This document shows positions 9,701 to 17,699 of a stretch of 64,000 nt of DNA, one piece after another. The notes beneath the pieces were generated by a model that had not been told where the DNA came from, made no database searches, and saw only the letters and a program-made list of their open reading frames with translations. The position numbers and the translations under genes are program-made. The stretch's first letter is position 1. Each line of letters opens with the position of its first letter. Location: NCBI RefSeq assembly GCF_007859755.1, contig NZ_SJPF01000001.1:496001-560000 (forward strand). Reading direction: 5' to 3'. The stretch comes from Blastopirellula retiformator (lineage in GTDB: Bacteria; Planctomycetota; Planctomycetia; Pirellulales; Pirellulaceae).

Positions 9701-11004
9701 TCTACAACCACGAAGGAAAGTGGACCGGCCAAAGCTGGGGAACGCGTCCCGATACGCGCGGACCTTACTACCAGCCGGAGCCATGGGCCGAGTCGCCGCG
9801 GATCGCGAAGGCCCTGAAGAGCGAATTGGAATCGCTCTCGCCGACCGAAGCGGAGTTCCTGCTCACGCAGTTGGCTCGCCACCGCGTCGATCTGGACGGC
9901 AGCTTGCAACTGGTGCTGGCTCGCGCCGCCAACGACGCCAAGTTCGTTCCGGCCGCGGTCACCAAAGTCGCCGCGGGCGATTCGTTGCCCAGTGAAGCGG
10001 TTGAGTTGCTGAAGAAGGTGGTTGCTGACGACCAATCTGATCCGGCCGTCAAATCGGACGCCATCGTCGCACTGCTGCGCTCGCAAGACAAAGACGTTCT
10101 GGCGGCCGCCTACGGCGGGCTCGATTCGTTGAAGCAAAATGGCAAAGCGAAGGCGCAGTATCTGGCGGCGTTCGACGCGTTCAAAGATACCAAGCGGCTC
10201 AGCGGCGCGGTGCATCAGCAAAACGAGATGGCGGAACATGGAGAGGGCGCTGCGGCCGTGTGGTCGGACGCCGGTCTGGTTCTGCTTTCATCCCAGAAGA
10301 AACTGTCGCCCGAGGTTTCGGCCGTCGTGTCGAAAGCGATCGAGTCTGGCTGGAATGATCGACCCGCTTTGCGGCTGGACGCGGTTTACCTGGCCAACGA
10401 CCGTCAGGCGGAAGAAAAGATCGTCGACCTGATCGCCTCGAGCGATCCCCAGGTCAGCGCTGCCGCCCAGCGGATCGCCGACGCCTGGCAGATCAAAACC
10501 GGCGCGCCAAGCGGGCCGAAGCTGAAGACAATGAAGCCGGAAGAGGTGATCGCTAAAGTGATGAAGATGAAGGGAGACGTGAAGCGAGGCGAACAGCTCT
10601 TCGCCAAGCTGACGTGCAATCGCTGTCACACGGTCGATCCGAACGAAAAGCCGATCGGCCCCTACTTGCCGCAGGTCGCCAAGACCTACAAGCGAGATCA
10701 AATGGCCGAATCGATTCTGTTGCCCAGCAAGACGTTCGCCCAAGGGTTCGTCACCAACATCTTTTTGTTGGATGACGGCCGCGTGATGACCGCCTTCGTC
10801 ACCAGTGAAGCGGCCGACGAAATCGTGATCCGCGATGAGCAGGGGAACGAGCACAAGCTGGATCCCGATTCGATCGACGCGCGGAAGAAGAGCGAGGTCT
10901 CGGTGATGCCGATCGGACTGGCCAACGAGATCACGCTCGAGGAATTCGCGTCGCTGGTCGACTACCTGGAGTCGTTGGCCGCGAAGGCGCCTGACGCCAA
11001 ATAG
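6745..11004 (+). CDS. ThuA / F5-8 type C / PVC-type heme-binding / HEAT / cytochrome c protein
   Basis: 1419-residue exported protein. Order: signal peptide (about 1-25); ThuA-like domain (about 28-250, starting with KALLVTGGCCHDYDS); F5/8-type C (discoidin-like) module (about 270-395, with AVDGDPSTRW and SIRELAVYG); PVC-type beta-propeller of the membrane-bound dehydrogenase family (about 410-760, with DxDGDG-like loops); HEAT-like repeats (about 770-1250); and a C-terminal cytochrome c module with CNRCH at residues 1291-1295, a single c-type heme site. Such fusions are typical of Planctomycetes and are thought to oxidise sugars or sugar derivatives in the periplasm and pass electrons to heme. 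It stands upstream of a second PVC cytochrome protein and a sulfatase, which suggests attack on a sulfated glycan (inference). The substrate is unknown. Confidence 0.9.
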   Translation: MKRISLRLMSIGLFLVGFFASSVFAAPKPIKALLVTGGCCHDYDSQKNLIKKGLEERANIEVTVVHQGGSTTDTKIPLYQGPDWAKGYDVILHDECFAGVKDPAWTARVLKPHQEGVPGVVIHCAMHCYRDGTDQWFKFCGVTSHRHGAQYAHEVLNVDGEHPIMEDFGAAWANPKGELYHIEKLWPSAHALGVAKNQASGKPETCVWVNQYGDTRVFGTTLGHHNETVSADKFLDMLTRGTLWACDKLSPEYLKDEGPKLVQVSMAKGKPATASSEESGKGNFKKLAVDGDPSTRWCAGNGSAPQWLTVDLEKPQSIDGCQIQWESDQTIYRYKVDVSADQKTWKTVVDQSTNEKSRNHEYEFAADDVRYVRVTYLGSNTGGWGSIRELAVYGNQWMTVDPEAAAKQADEKLLSKVKVPEEFDVTLFASPPAVTYPVYVAAAPDGVVYVSVDKNGSLDRKPTRGAIYRLRDIDGDGRADESKLFVSDVDSPRGLVWDRDRLYVMHPPHLSAFIDHDGDGVSDEQKILVKNIAFDFKGRPADHTSNGVTLGIDGWLYLAIGDFGFMEAEGADGTKLQFRYGGVLRVRPDGSGLQVYSRGTRNILEVALDPRLSGFTRDNTNDGGGWDIRLHHFSGIENHGYPRLYMNFGDEIIQPLADYGGGSGCGACYISEPGFPGDYGDAIYTADWGRSMIYRHLPTPNGATFAADQEEFIKLPRVTDLDVDAQGNIYATSWEGATFTYNGEHVGSMIRVTPKGYQAKPVPDFAKATSAELIDLIADSASHRIRLAAQRELLAREVDDASVSALTQLMENRSAPLDNRIAAIYTLKQWLGVKSHQALAAAAADESIQAFAIRALADRWDQEEQVPAELLLSGLKSSDARTQLESVVALTRLGDVANAAAIAELLDSSDPVIAHTAVQSLVVLEAADAALAVIDDPKASPAKRTGAIQVVQSLHDAGVVTALIERLKKDHDAARRRDLLIALARLYNHEGKWTGQSWGTRPDTRGPYYQPEPWAESPRIAKALKSELESLSPTEAEFLLTQLARHRVDLDGSLQLVLARAANDAKFVPAAVTKVAAGDSLPSEAVELLKKVVADDQSDPAVKSDAIVALLRSQDKDVLAAAYGGLDSLKQNGKAKAQYLAAFDAFKDTKRLSGAVHQQNEMAEHGEGAAAVWSDAGLVLLSSQKKLSPEVSAVVSKAIESGWNDRPALRLDAVYLANDRQAEEKIVDLIASSDPQVSAAAQRIADAWQIKTGAPSGPKLKTMKPEEVIAKVMKMKGDVKRGEQLFAKLTCNRCHTVDPNEKPIGPYLPQVAKTYKRDQMAESILLPSKTFAQGFVTNIFLLDDGRVMTAFVTSEAADEIVIRDEQGNEHKLDPDSIDARKKSEVSVMPIGLANEITLEEFASLVDYLESLAAKAPDAK

Positions 11005-11080
11005 CGTCGGCGACTTTTCGTAGCCCGCTTTGCCGTTTAAGCTGGCGGTTTTCGCATTCCTTTGCTCGCGAGACCGCCTG

Positions 11081-11500
11081 ATGTCTGACGAAACGCCCTC
11101 GCTCGATACGTTGATCGATCGCTTAACGACCGACGAGCAAACCTCGGTCGCCGCTATCAAGGCGATGATCGCCCAGTTCGTCGCCGAGCGGGACTGGCGG
11201 CAGTTCCACGCGCCCAAGAACATCAGCATGGCGCTGGCGGTTGAAGCGGCCGAACTGATGGAGCATTTCCAGTGGCTTACCGTTCAGGCCTCGCGCGAGG
11301 TGACCGCCGATTCCGATAAGATGACCGCCATTGGGGAAGAATTAGCCGATATTCTGTGCTACGGATTAGCGCTGGCGAATGAGCTGAATATCGACGTTGC
11401 CGCCGCCATGAACGACAAAATGCGGAAGAACATCCGCAAATACCCCAAAGACGAGTATCAAGGGCGGTATGGCAAGGATGATCCTGGCCAAATGAAATAG
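11081..11500 (+). CDS. MazG-like nucleoside triphosphate pyrophosphohydrolase (dCTPase-like)
   Basis: 139 residues from the ATG at 11081; an upstream in-frame start would add a tail unrelated to the family. The all-alpha NTP-PPase signature is present: EAAELMEH (Glu55, Glu58, Glu61) and EELADILCY (Glu86, Glu87, Asp90), the Mg-binding acidic residues. A basic, YPKDEYQGRYG-type C-terminus matches bacterial relatives of dCTP pyrophosphatase 1. It probably hydrolyses non-canonical or excess (d)NTPs to the monophosphate and pyrophosphate in the cytoplasm. It lies between two large exported redox proteins with about 75 and 150 bp gaps; no functional link is apparent. Confidence 0.87.
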   Translation: MSDETPSLDTLIDRLTTDEQTSVAAIKAMIAQFVAERDWRQFHAPKNISMALAVEAAELMEHFQWLTVQASREVTADSDKMTAIGEELADILCYGLALANELNIDVAAAMNDKMRKNIRKYPKDEYQGRYGKDDPGQMK

Positions 11501-11650
11501 TCACAAACGGCTTCACGATTTGCCCGGGAGTTGCCGGTTGTTTCAGATCGGATTAGGCTAATAGATTGGACGCCGCTTACCTCTCGCCCCCGGCGTCGTC
11601 GCCCCCCGCAAGCCCGTATTCTTTCGTTCCTTACTCCAAGGTCGATCGTC

Positions 11651-14600
11651 GTGAAGTTATTTGCCCCGATTGTTGCGCTGGCGCTGTCATCGCTGGCTTT
11701 CGTTTCCTCCTCCCACGCCGAAAACGACGTTCCCGAACCGGAAACGCCGCAAGTGGCGCCCGACTCCGACGAGGGGAAGAACGCGATGTCGGGCTTCCAG
11801 ATGCCGGAAGGGTTCCAGATCGAGCTGTTCGCCGCTGAGCCGCGGATCGCCAACCCGGTCGCCTTTTGCTTTGATCCGACTGGTCGGGTTTTTGTCGCCG
11901 AGACCTTCCGCCAAGGGAAAGGGGTCGAAGACAACCGCGGCCACAACTATTGGCTTCAAGATGACCTCGCGGCGCAGTCGGTCGAAGATCGCCGGGCCTA
12001 CATCCTGAAGCATCATCCCGAAGCGAAGGACGACTACACCAAGCATGACGATCGCATTCGCTTGATCGAAGATCGCGACGGCGATCACAAGGCCGATCAT
12101 GACTCGGTCTTCGCCGACCACTTCAACGACATCGTCGAAGGTACCGGCGCCGGCGTGATCTGGCTCGATGGCGACCTGTTCTACACCAACATTCCGAATC
12201 TCTGGAAGCTGCGCGATACCGACAACGTTGGGATCGCCGACCAGCGAAAAGCGCTGCACACCGGCTATGGCGTTCGGTTTGCGTTCCGCGGCCATGACAT
12301 GCATGGTCTGGCGATCGGCAACGACGGCAAAATCTACTACAGCATCGGCGACCGTGGCTACAATGTCCGTAGCGAAGGGGGCGTGCTGAAGGATCCGGCC
12401 AGCGGCGCCGTCTTCCGCTGTAATCCAGACGGCACCGAACTCGAAGTTTTCTACACCGGCCTCCGCAATCCGCAAGAGTTGGCGTTTGACGATTACGGCA
12501 ACCTGTTTACCGGCGATAACAACTCCGACAGCGGCGACCAGGCCCGTTGGGTTTATCTGGTCGAAGATGGCAACAGCGGTTGGAACATGGCCTACCAATA
12601 TCTCAGCGATCGCGGTCCTTGGAATCGCGAGAAGCTATGGCATCCGTTCCACGAAGGTCAGGCCGCCTATCTGACCCCGCCGATTCGCAACTTTGCCGAT
12701 GGACCGAGCGGTTTGGCTTACTATCCCGGCGTCGGCTTGGGCGAGAAATACCGCGGGACGTTTTTCCTGTGCGACTTCCGCGGCGGTCCGGCCAACAGCG
12801 GCGTTCGCAGTTTCAAGATGAAGCCCAATGGCGCGACCTATGAAATGGTGGAAGACGAAAAGCCGTTCTGGCGGATCCTGGCGACCGACGTTGATTTCGG
12901 CCCCGATGGCGCGATCTACATCAGCGACTGGGTCGATGGTTGGGACGGTCTGAACAAAGGTCGGCTCTATCGCTTCTTCGATCCGAAGGAAATCGATCAG
13001 CCGATCGTCAAAGAGATGCAGAAGTTGCTTGCCGCGGGCTTTGGCGATAGGCAGAACGACGAACTTGCGAAACTGCTGGCCCATCCTGATCGTCGCGTTC
13101 GCCAGGGCGCCCAGTTTGAGTTGGCCAAACGCGACGCTTTGGACGTCTTCAATCAGGTCGCTTCCAGCAGCGACGATCAATTGGCCCGCTTACATGCGAT
13201 CTGGGGAATCGGGCAAATTGCGGACAAGCTTCGCGATGTTCGCGAACGTGGCGAGCCGGCCAAGCTGCTCAGCGAAACGCTGGTAAAAGACGCCGATCCA
13301 GAAATTCGCGCTCAAGCCGCCAAGGTGTTGGGCGATTTGCAACTGCCAGAGTCGCTGGTCCCGCTGCTCGACGACGACAACGCCCGGGTGAAATACTTCG
13401 CCCTGGTCGGAATCGGCAAGGGAGATCACTTTGGCGATACCCGTCAGATGTATGATCGTATCGTCGAAATTCTCGCCGAGAACGACGATCAAGATCCGGT
13501 GCTGCGGCACGGCGCCGTGATGGCGTTGGTCGGCGGTCGCAACGTTCAACAGATCGGCGACTTGTCAAAGCATGATTCGGTCGCGGTGCGTCGGGCCGCG
13601 GTGGTGGCGCTGCGACGACTGGAGAGCCCGTCGATTGTTCGCTTTTTGGGCGACGGCAACGAGTCGGTCGTGCTGGAGGCGGCTCGAGCGATTCATGATC
13701 TGCCGATCCAGACGGCGATGCCGCAGTTGGCAGGGCTGATCACCCGCGGTTTGCAAGACGACGCGCTACTGCGTCGCGTGCTGAACGCCAACTTCCGCTT
13801 AGGAGACGCCGAGTCGGCCGCCGCGCTGGCCGCCTATGCCGCTGACCCGAATGCCCCGGAAGCGATGCGGGGCGAAGCGCTGGCGATGCTGGAAAACTGG
13901 GAAGAGCCGTCGCCCCTGGACCGAGTGCTCAACTTCTATCGTCCGCTCGAAAAGCGAGATGTGGAAGTCGCCAAGGTCGCTCTGGTGACGCAGTTGCCAG
14001 GCCTGCTGGCGAGCAGCGAAGAGATTCGTAATCGTTCAGCCAAGCTGGCCGCGAAGTTCGGCATTAAGGAAGTGGCGCCCGTCTTGGTCGCGCTGATCAC
14101 CGATGACAAACAATCGCCGCAAACGCGGGCCGACGCGCTGGTCGCGGCGGTGGCGCTCGATTCGAGCGAAAAGCAGATCGTCCTTGACGCCCTGACGTCC
14201 GACGTGCCGGAAGTTCGAGCCGCTGCTCGTTCGCTGCTCGTGACCGTTGCTCCCGAACAAGCGATCGCCAAGTTAGCCGAAGGGGCTAAGGCCGACTCGG
14301 TTGTTGAGCGGCAGCAGGCGCTCGCCGCTTTGGCCGAAGCCAAGTTGGATGGCGCCAGCGAGGCGATTGCCGATCGTTTGACGGCGCTGCTGGCCGGCGA
14401 AGTCCCGGTCGACTCGCAGCTGGACGTCATCTTGGCGGGCGAAGCGATGCGTGACGACAAAGCGGTCGGCGAACTGCTCGGCAAGTACGAAGCTTCGCTC
14501 GACCCCGACGATCCGCTGACGGTCTACCGTTCGGCCTTGGCTGGCGGCGATGTTGAAAAGGGACGCAAGATCTTCTTTGAGAAGACCGAAGTCTCCTGCG

Positions 14601-14989
14601 TCCGTTGCCACCGCGCTCAAGGAGTGGGCGGTCGCGTTGGTCCAGAACTCGACAAGATCGGCATCGAGCAAAAGCCGGAATATCTCTTGGAAGCGGTCGT
14701 GTTGCCCAACGCCAAGATCGCCAAAGGTTTTCAGTCGGTCATGGTGCTGACCTTCGATGGCCAAACGCTCTCGGGCGTGCTGAAAGAAGAAAACGACGAC
14801 ACGCTCAGCATCGTCAATGCCGAAGGAAACCTGCTAACGATTCCGCAGGATGACATCGATGCCCGTAAGGCGGCGAACTCGCCGATGCCGGAAGATATCT
14901 ACAAGCATCTTTCGCGTCAGGAAATCCGCGACCTGGTCGCCTTCCTGTCGAGTCTGAAAGGCGCGGCCGGCGGCGGAGGACACGAGTAG
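11651..14989 (+). CDS. PVC-type heme-binding / HEAT / cytochrome c protein
   Basis: 1112 residues from a GTG at 11651, chosen because translation from there gives a clean signal peptide (VKLFAPIVALALSSLAFVSSSHA) and an earlier in-frame start would place a basic non-signal stretch before it. A beta-propeller of the membrane-bound dehydrogenase type (about 45-440, with GLRNPQELAFDDYGNLF and ISDWVDGWDG) is followed by many HEAT-like repeats (about 450-940) and a cytochrome c module with CVRCH at residues 983-987. It lacks the ThuA and discoidin modules of its larger upstream relative. It is a periplasmic oxidoreductase of unknown substrate; proximity to the sulfatase suggests sugar oxidation. 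A hairpin terminator follows. Confidence 0.9.
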   Translation: MKLFAPIVALALSSLAFVSSSHAENDVPEPETPQVAPDSDEGKNAMSGFQMPEGFQIELFAAEPRIANPVAFCFDPTGRVFVAETFRQGKGVEDNRGHNYWLQDDLAAQSVEDRRAYILKHHPEAKDDYTKHDDRIRLIEDRDGDHKADHDSVFADHFNDIVEGTGAGVIWLDGDLFYTNIPNLWKLRDTDNVGIADQRKALHTGYGVRFAFRGHDMHGLAIGNDGKIYYSIGDRGYNVRSEGGVLKDPASGAVFRCNPDGTELEVFYTGLRNPQELAFDDYGNLFTGDNNSDSGDQARWVYLVEDGNSGWNMAYQYLSDRGPWNREKLWHPFHEGQAAYLTPPIRNFADGPSGLAYYPGVGLGEKYRGTFFLCDFRGGPANSGVRSFKMKPNGATYEMVEDEKPFWRILATDVDFGPDGAIYISDWVDGWDGLNKGRLYRFFDPKEIDQPIVKEMQKLLAAGFGDRQNDELAKLLAHPDRRVRQGAQFELAKRDALDVFNQVASSSDDQLARLHAIWGIGQIADKLRDVRERGEPAKLLSETLVKDADPEIRAQAAKVLGDLQLPESLVPLLDDDNARVKYFALVGIGKGDHFGDTRQMYDRIVEILAENDDQDPVLRHGAVMALVGGRNVQQIGDLSKHDSVAVRRAAVVALRRLESPSIVRFLGDGNESVVLEAARAIHDLPIQTAMPQLAGLITRGLQDDALLRRVLNANFRLGDAESAAALAAYAADPNAPEAMRGEALAMLENWEEPSPLDRVLNFYRPLEKRDVEVAKVALVTQLPGLLASSEEIRNRSAKLAAKFGIKEVAPVLVALITDDKQSPQTRADALVAAVALDSSEKQIVLDALTSDVPEVRAAARSLLVTVAPEQAIAKLAEGAKADSVVERQQALAALAEAKLDGASEAIADRLTALLAGEVPVDSQLDVILAGEAMRDDKAVGELLGKYEASLDPDDPLTVYRSALAGGDVEKGRKIFFEKTEVSCVRCHRAQGVGGRVGPELDKIGIEQKPEYLLEAVVLPNAKIAKGFQSVMVLTFDGQTLSGVLKEENDDTLSIVNAEGNLLTIPQDDIDARKAANSPMPEDIYKHLSRQEIRDLVAFLSSLKGAAGGGGHE

Positions 14990-15023
14990 TCTTTTCGCAG
15001 CTGACTTGATCGAAATGAAAGAG

Positions 15024-15053
15024 CGGACGTCCAATTGGGGCGCCCGTTTTTTT
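15024..15053 (+). terminator. Probable intrinsic terminator after the second PVC cytochrome gene
   Basis: A GC-rich stem (CGGACGTCC with GGGGCGCCCG; one mismatch and one wobble pair) is followed directly by seven T. It lies 35 bp after the stop codon and separates the PVC cytochrome gene from the sulfatase. Confidence 0.6.
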
Positions 15054-15170
15054 GTGGAATTGCCGGTTTGCTTGGTCTCGCAGGGCGAAAATCTGGAATG
15101 CATCGCTGCGTTGGCGTATCTTGGACGTATCTCCTGTCCCACCTTCCCGCCTACTTGAGAGCCTGCCGCC

Positions 15171-16595
15171 ATGCCGATTCGCTCCCTATTCGCCTGCCTG
15201 GCCTTCACGCTGTTTTCCTTCGCCACCCTGTTGGCCGATGAACGTCCCAACGTGATTCTGGTGATGGCCGATGATCAAGGTTGGGGTGACGTCAGCTACA
15301 ACGGGCACAAGGCGATCAAGACGCCGCAACTGGATCAGGCGGCGGCCGAAGCGGTTCGCTTTGATCGTTTTTATGCGGCGGCGCCCGTTTGTTCGCCAAC
15401 CCGCTGCAGTGTGTTGACTGGCCGCAATCCCAATCGCTCGGCGGTTTACGCGTGGGGTTGGCCGATTCGCCCGCAAGAGATCACGTTGGCTGAACGTCTG
15501 AAAGCGGCTGGCTACACGACGGCTCATTTCGGCAAGTGGCACCTTGGCTCGGTGCGCAACGACAGCCCGGTCAATCCTGGTCAGAATGGCTTTGATCGTT
15601 GGGTCAGCGCACCCAACTTCTACGACAATGACCCAGTCCTCTGTGATCAGGGGAAGGCGGTGAAGTTTAAAGGAGAAAGCTCGGACGTTACCGGCGACTT
15701 GGCGATCGATTGGATTCGCGAGCAGGCGGAGAGCGACAAGCCGTTCTTCGCCGTCGTCTGGTTCGGTTCGCCTCACTCGCCGCATGTCGCCGCTGACGCC
15801 GATCGACAGCTTTACGAAGATTCGCCGAAGAAGTTTCAGGACTACTATGGCGAGATCACCGGGATCGATCGGGCCTATGGTAAGATCCGCAGCACGCTAA
15901 AAGAGCTCGGCATTCGCGACAACACGATCCTGTGGTACTGCAGCGACAATGGCGCCGACAAAGCGAAAGGTTCGGCCGGTCCGTTTCGCCAGAAGAAAGG
16001 TTCGATCTACGAAGGCGGCTTGTTGGTGCCGGGCATTCTCGAGTGGCCTGCTCGTTTTCCCCAACCGGAATCGACCGAAATGCGCGTCACCACCTGCGAC
16101 ATCTTCCCCACGGTGTTGGCCGCCGCGGGATTGTCGCCAGACGCCCAGCGACCGCTCGACGGCGTGAACTTGTTGCCGCTGTTGGCAGAAAAGTCCGACA
16201 AACGGCCGAGCCCGATCGCCTTTTGGCAAACGCCCAATCGCGGCGTGTCGACGCCGTCGGACCAATGGATGAAGAGCTTGATGGCCAAACAAGAGTCGGG
16301 CGGCGATTTGCCGGCCGACGAGGTAAGCGTGAACGCGGCCCAGTTGCCGTCGCCGCCGATCTCGACTGAAAGTTTCCCAGGGCATGCCGCGCTGACCGAT
16401 GGCGATTGGAAGTTGCATCGCATCGAGAACGCCAAAGGCGCCGTGAAGTTCGAGCTGTACGATCTCGCGAACGATCCGTACGAGAAAGAGACCGTGTTGA
16501 CGCAATATCCGGACGTCGCCGGCAAGCTGAAAAAGCTGCAGAACGATTGGCAAACTTCGGTCGTCAACAGTCTGAACGGCGCCGATTACAAATAG
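15171..16595 (+). CDS. Exported sulfatase (formylglycine-dependent)
   Basis: 474 residues. A signal peptide (about 1-22) is followed by the arylsulfatase fold: PNVILVMADDQGWGDV with metal-binding Asp34/Asp35, and the CSPTRCSVLTGR signature whose Cys74 would be converted to formylglycine. HFGKWHLG and the CSDNGAD metal site are present. It hydrolyses sulfate esters, probably on polysaccharides, in the periplasm or outside the cell. The length and motifs are complete, so it should be active if a formylglycine-generating enzyme or anaerobic maturase is present elsewhere. It is the third exported catabolic protein of this block. The exact substrate class (S1 subfamily) cannot be set by eye. Confidence 0.93.
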   Translation: MPIRSLFACLAFTLFSFATLLADERPNVILVMADDQGWGDVSYNGHKAIKTPQLDQAAAEAVRFDRFYAAAPVCSPTRCSVLTGRNPNRSAVYAWGWPIRPQEITLAERLKAAGYTTAHFGKWHLGSVRNDSPVNPGQNGFDRWVSAPNFYDNDPVLCDQGKAVKFKGESSDVTGDLAIDWIREQAESDKPFFAVVWFGSPHSPHVAADADRQLYEDSPKKFQDYYGEITGIDRAYGKIRSTLKELGIRDNTILWYCSDNGADKAKGSAGPFRQKKGSIYEGGLLVPGILEWPARFPQPESTEMRVTTCDIFPTVLAAAGLSPDAQRPLDGVNLLPLLAEKSDKRPSPIAFWQTPNRGVSTPSDQWMKSLMAKQESGGDLPADEVSVNAAQLPSPPISTESFPGHAALTDGDWKLHRIENAKGAVKFELYDLANDPYEKETVLTQYPDVAGKLKKLQNDWQTSVVNSLNGADYK

Positions 16596-16763
16596 CCGCA
16601 GCAGGCCAACTGTCCAACCACTTTCGGCCGATTGGGGCGACCTGTCTAGCGAATCCCGTGGGGCAAGTCGCTCCTGCGCGAAAAATGATCATGGCGGGCG
16701 ACGAGATCGCGACGCATGCTACGCTTCGCGATCCATTGAATTGTACGCGAAGAGGAGAGTAGC

Positions 16764-17119
16764 CATGATCGACATGCAAATGACCAACGAATGGCGCCAC
16801 GTTTGCGATCGGCTTGAAGCCGCGGCCGATCGACATGCGGCCGCCGAGGTGCACGAGAGGTTCGCCGAGTTCCCGAAATTGCGCGAGCACTACGCGAAGT
16901 ATGCCCCGCACGGGTTTGAGATCGTCGGCGTTAGCAGTACGTCGAAAGCAATGAAATCCCCTGGATTGTGTTGCACGAACAGGGAGAGAAAGAAACGTTG
17001 GGCTGGAATCTGCCGATCGCTAAGGAATATGGCATCAACTCCATTCCCTGCCTGATTTTTGTCGGCGCCGACGGCAACGTGATCACCAGCTTGAGACGCT
17101 GTTTCCCGACGTCGACTAA
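16764..17119 (+). pseudogene. Decayed TlpA/thioredoxin-like gene with two frameshifts
   Basis: The first frame reads EFPKLREHYAKYAPHGFEIVGVS, typical of the TlpA family before the middle of the fold. After about 16950 the match moves to another frame, reading NEIPWIVLHEQG and then AKEYGINSIPCLIFVGADG, the cis-proline end of the fold. At about 17090 it moves again to ETLFPDVD and a TAA at 17117-17119. The CxxC active-site region is absent. Two frame changes and the missing motif indicate a dead remnant. It follows the sulfatase by about 170 bp. Confidence 0.75.
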
Positions 17120-17153
17120 CACGTCGCTGGACGTGACAATTCGATCAGATGTC

Positions 17154-17197
17154 AACCGCGTGGAGGGCCGGACCTACTTCCACGCGGTTCTTTCTTT
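17154..17197. terminator. Probable intrinsic terminator between convergent genes
   Basis: A perfect 11-bp inverted repeat (AACCGCGTGGA at 17154-17164 and TCCACGCGGTT at 17179-17189) is followed by CTTTCTTT. It lies between the thioredoxin-like remnant and the convergent CPCC gene. Confidence 0.6.
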
Positions 17198-17206
17198 GCG
17201 CGTCCG

Positions 17207-17551
17207 TTATTGCGATGGCCGCCAGTAATAGGCCGGGGCGTCGAGGGCCGCGATGTCGAGATAGTCGCTGCCGGTGATCGGCTGGCCCTCAGCGTCGCCG
17301 CAGTCGCTGGGCGTTAGCGGACGCCAGTCGGGGCAGCGGTGATAGGACTCGAACGTCTGTTGGTCGAGCGGGTAACGCTGCAGCGCGGCTTGCTGCCACT
17401 GCCAGAGCGACCCTTCGTTCGAGCCATGTTGCAAGTGGGGAAAACGGAGCTGGACCGCGTCGTCATCCCAGCCGCATGCCGGGCAGGTCTCGTAGCTGCC
17501 GGCCGGCTCGTCAAACACTTCAAATCCACAGACAGGGCAGGGGTACGGCAT
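17207..17551 (-). CDS. Cysteine-rich CPCC-type small zinc protein
   Basis: 114 residues from the ATG at 17551 (MPYPCPVCG). An in-frame upstream start would add 46 residues without family likeness. The N-terminus contains CPVCG and, after 15 residues, CPACGWDDD, a four-cysteine zinc-binding pattern seen in the CPCC family of small bacterial proteins; the rest is rich in aromatic residues (QWQQAALQRYP and YYWRP at the end). The molecular role of this family is not known to me. It is divergent from the MMPL transporter with a gap of about 150 bp, which must hold both promoters. Confidence 0.75.
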   Translation of the reverse strand: MPYPCPVCGFEVFDEPAGSYETCPACGWDDDAVQLRFPHLQHGSNEGSLWQWQQAALQRYPLDQQTFESYHRCPDWRPLTPSDCGDAEGQPITGSDYLDIAALDAPAYYWRPSQ

Positions 17552-17699
17552 GGTGGTCGTATTTTCCAGGCTCTGATCGTTATCGGCGATAGAGGGAAGC
17601 GGGTTTTGGGGAGTTTGTTCCGGTCGGAGGGAAATGCTACAAACAGAAGGCCTTTCTGCTTTGTCGTTTTCCCCCCTAGCGTTTCCCATATTAATTTCT

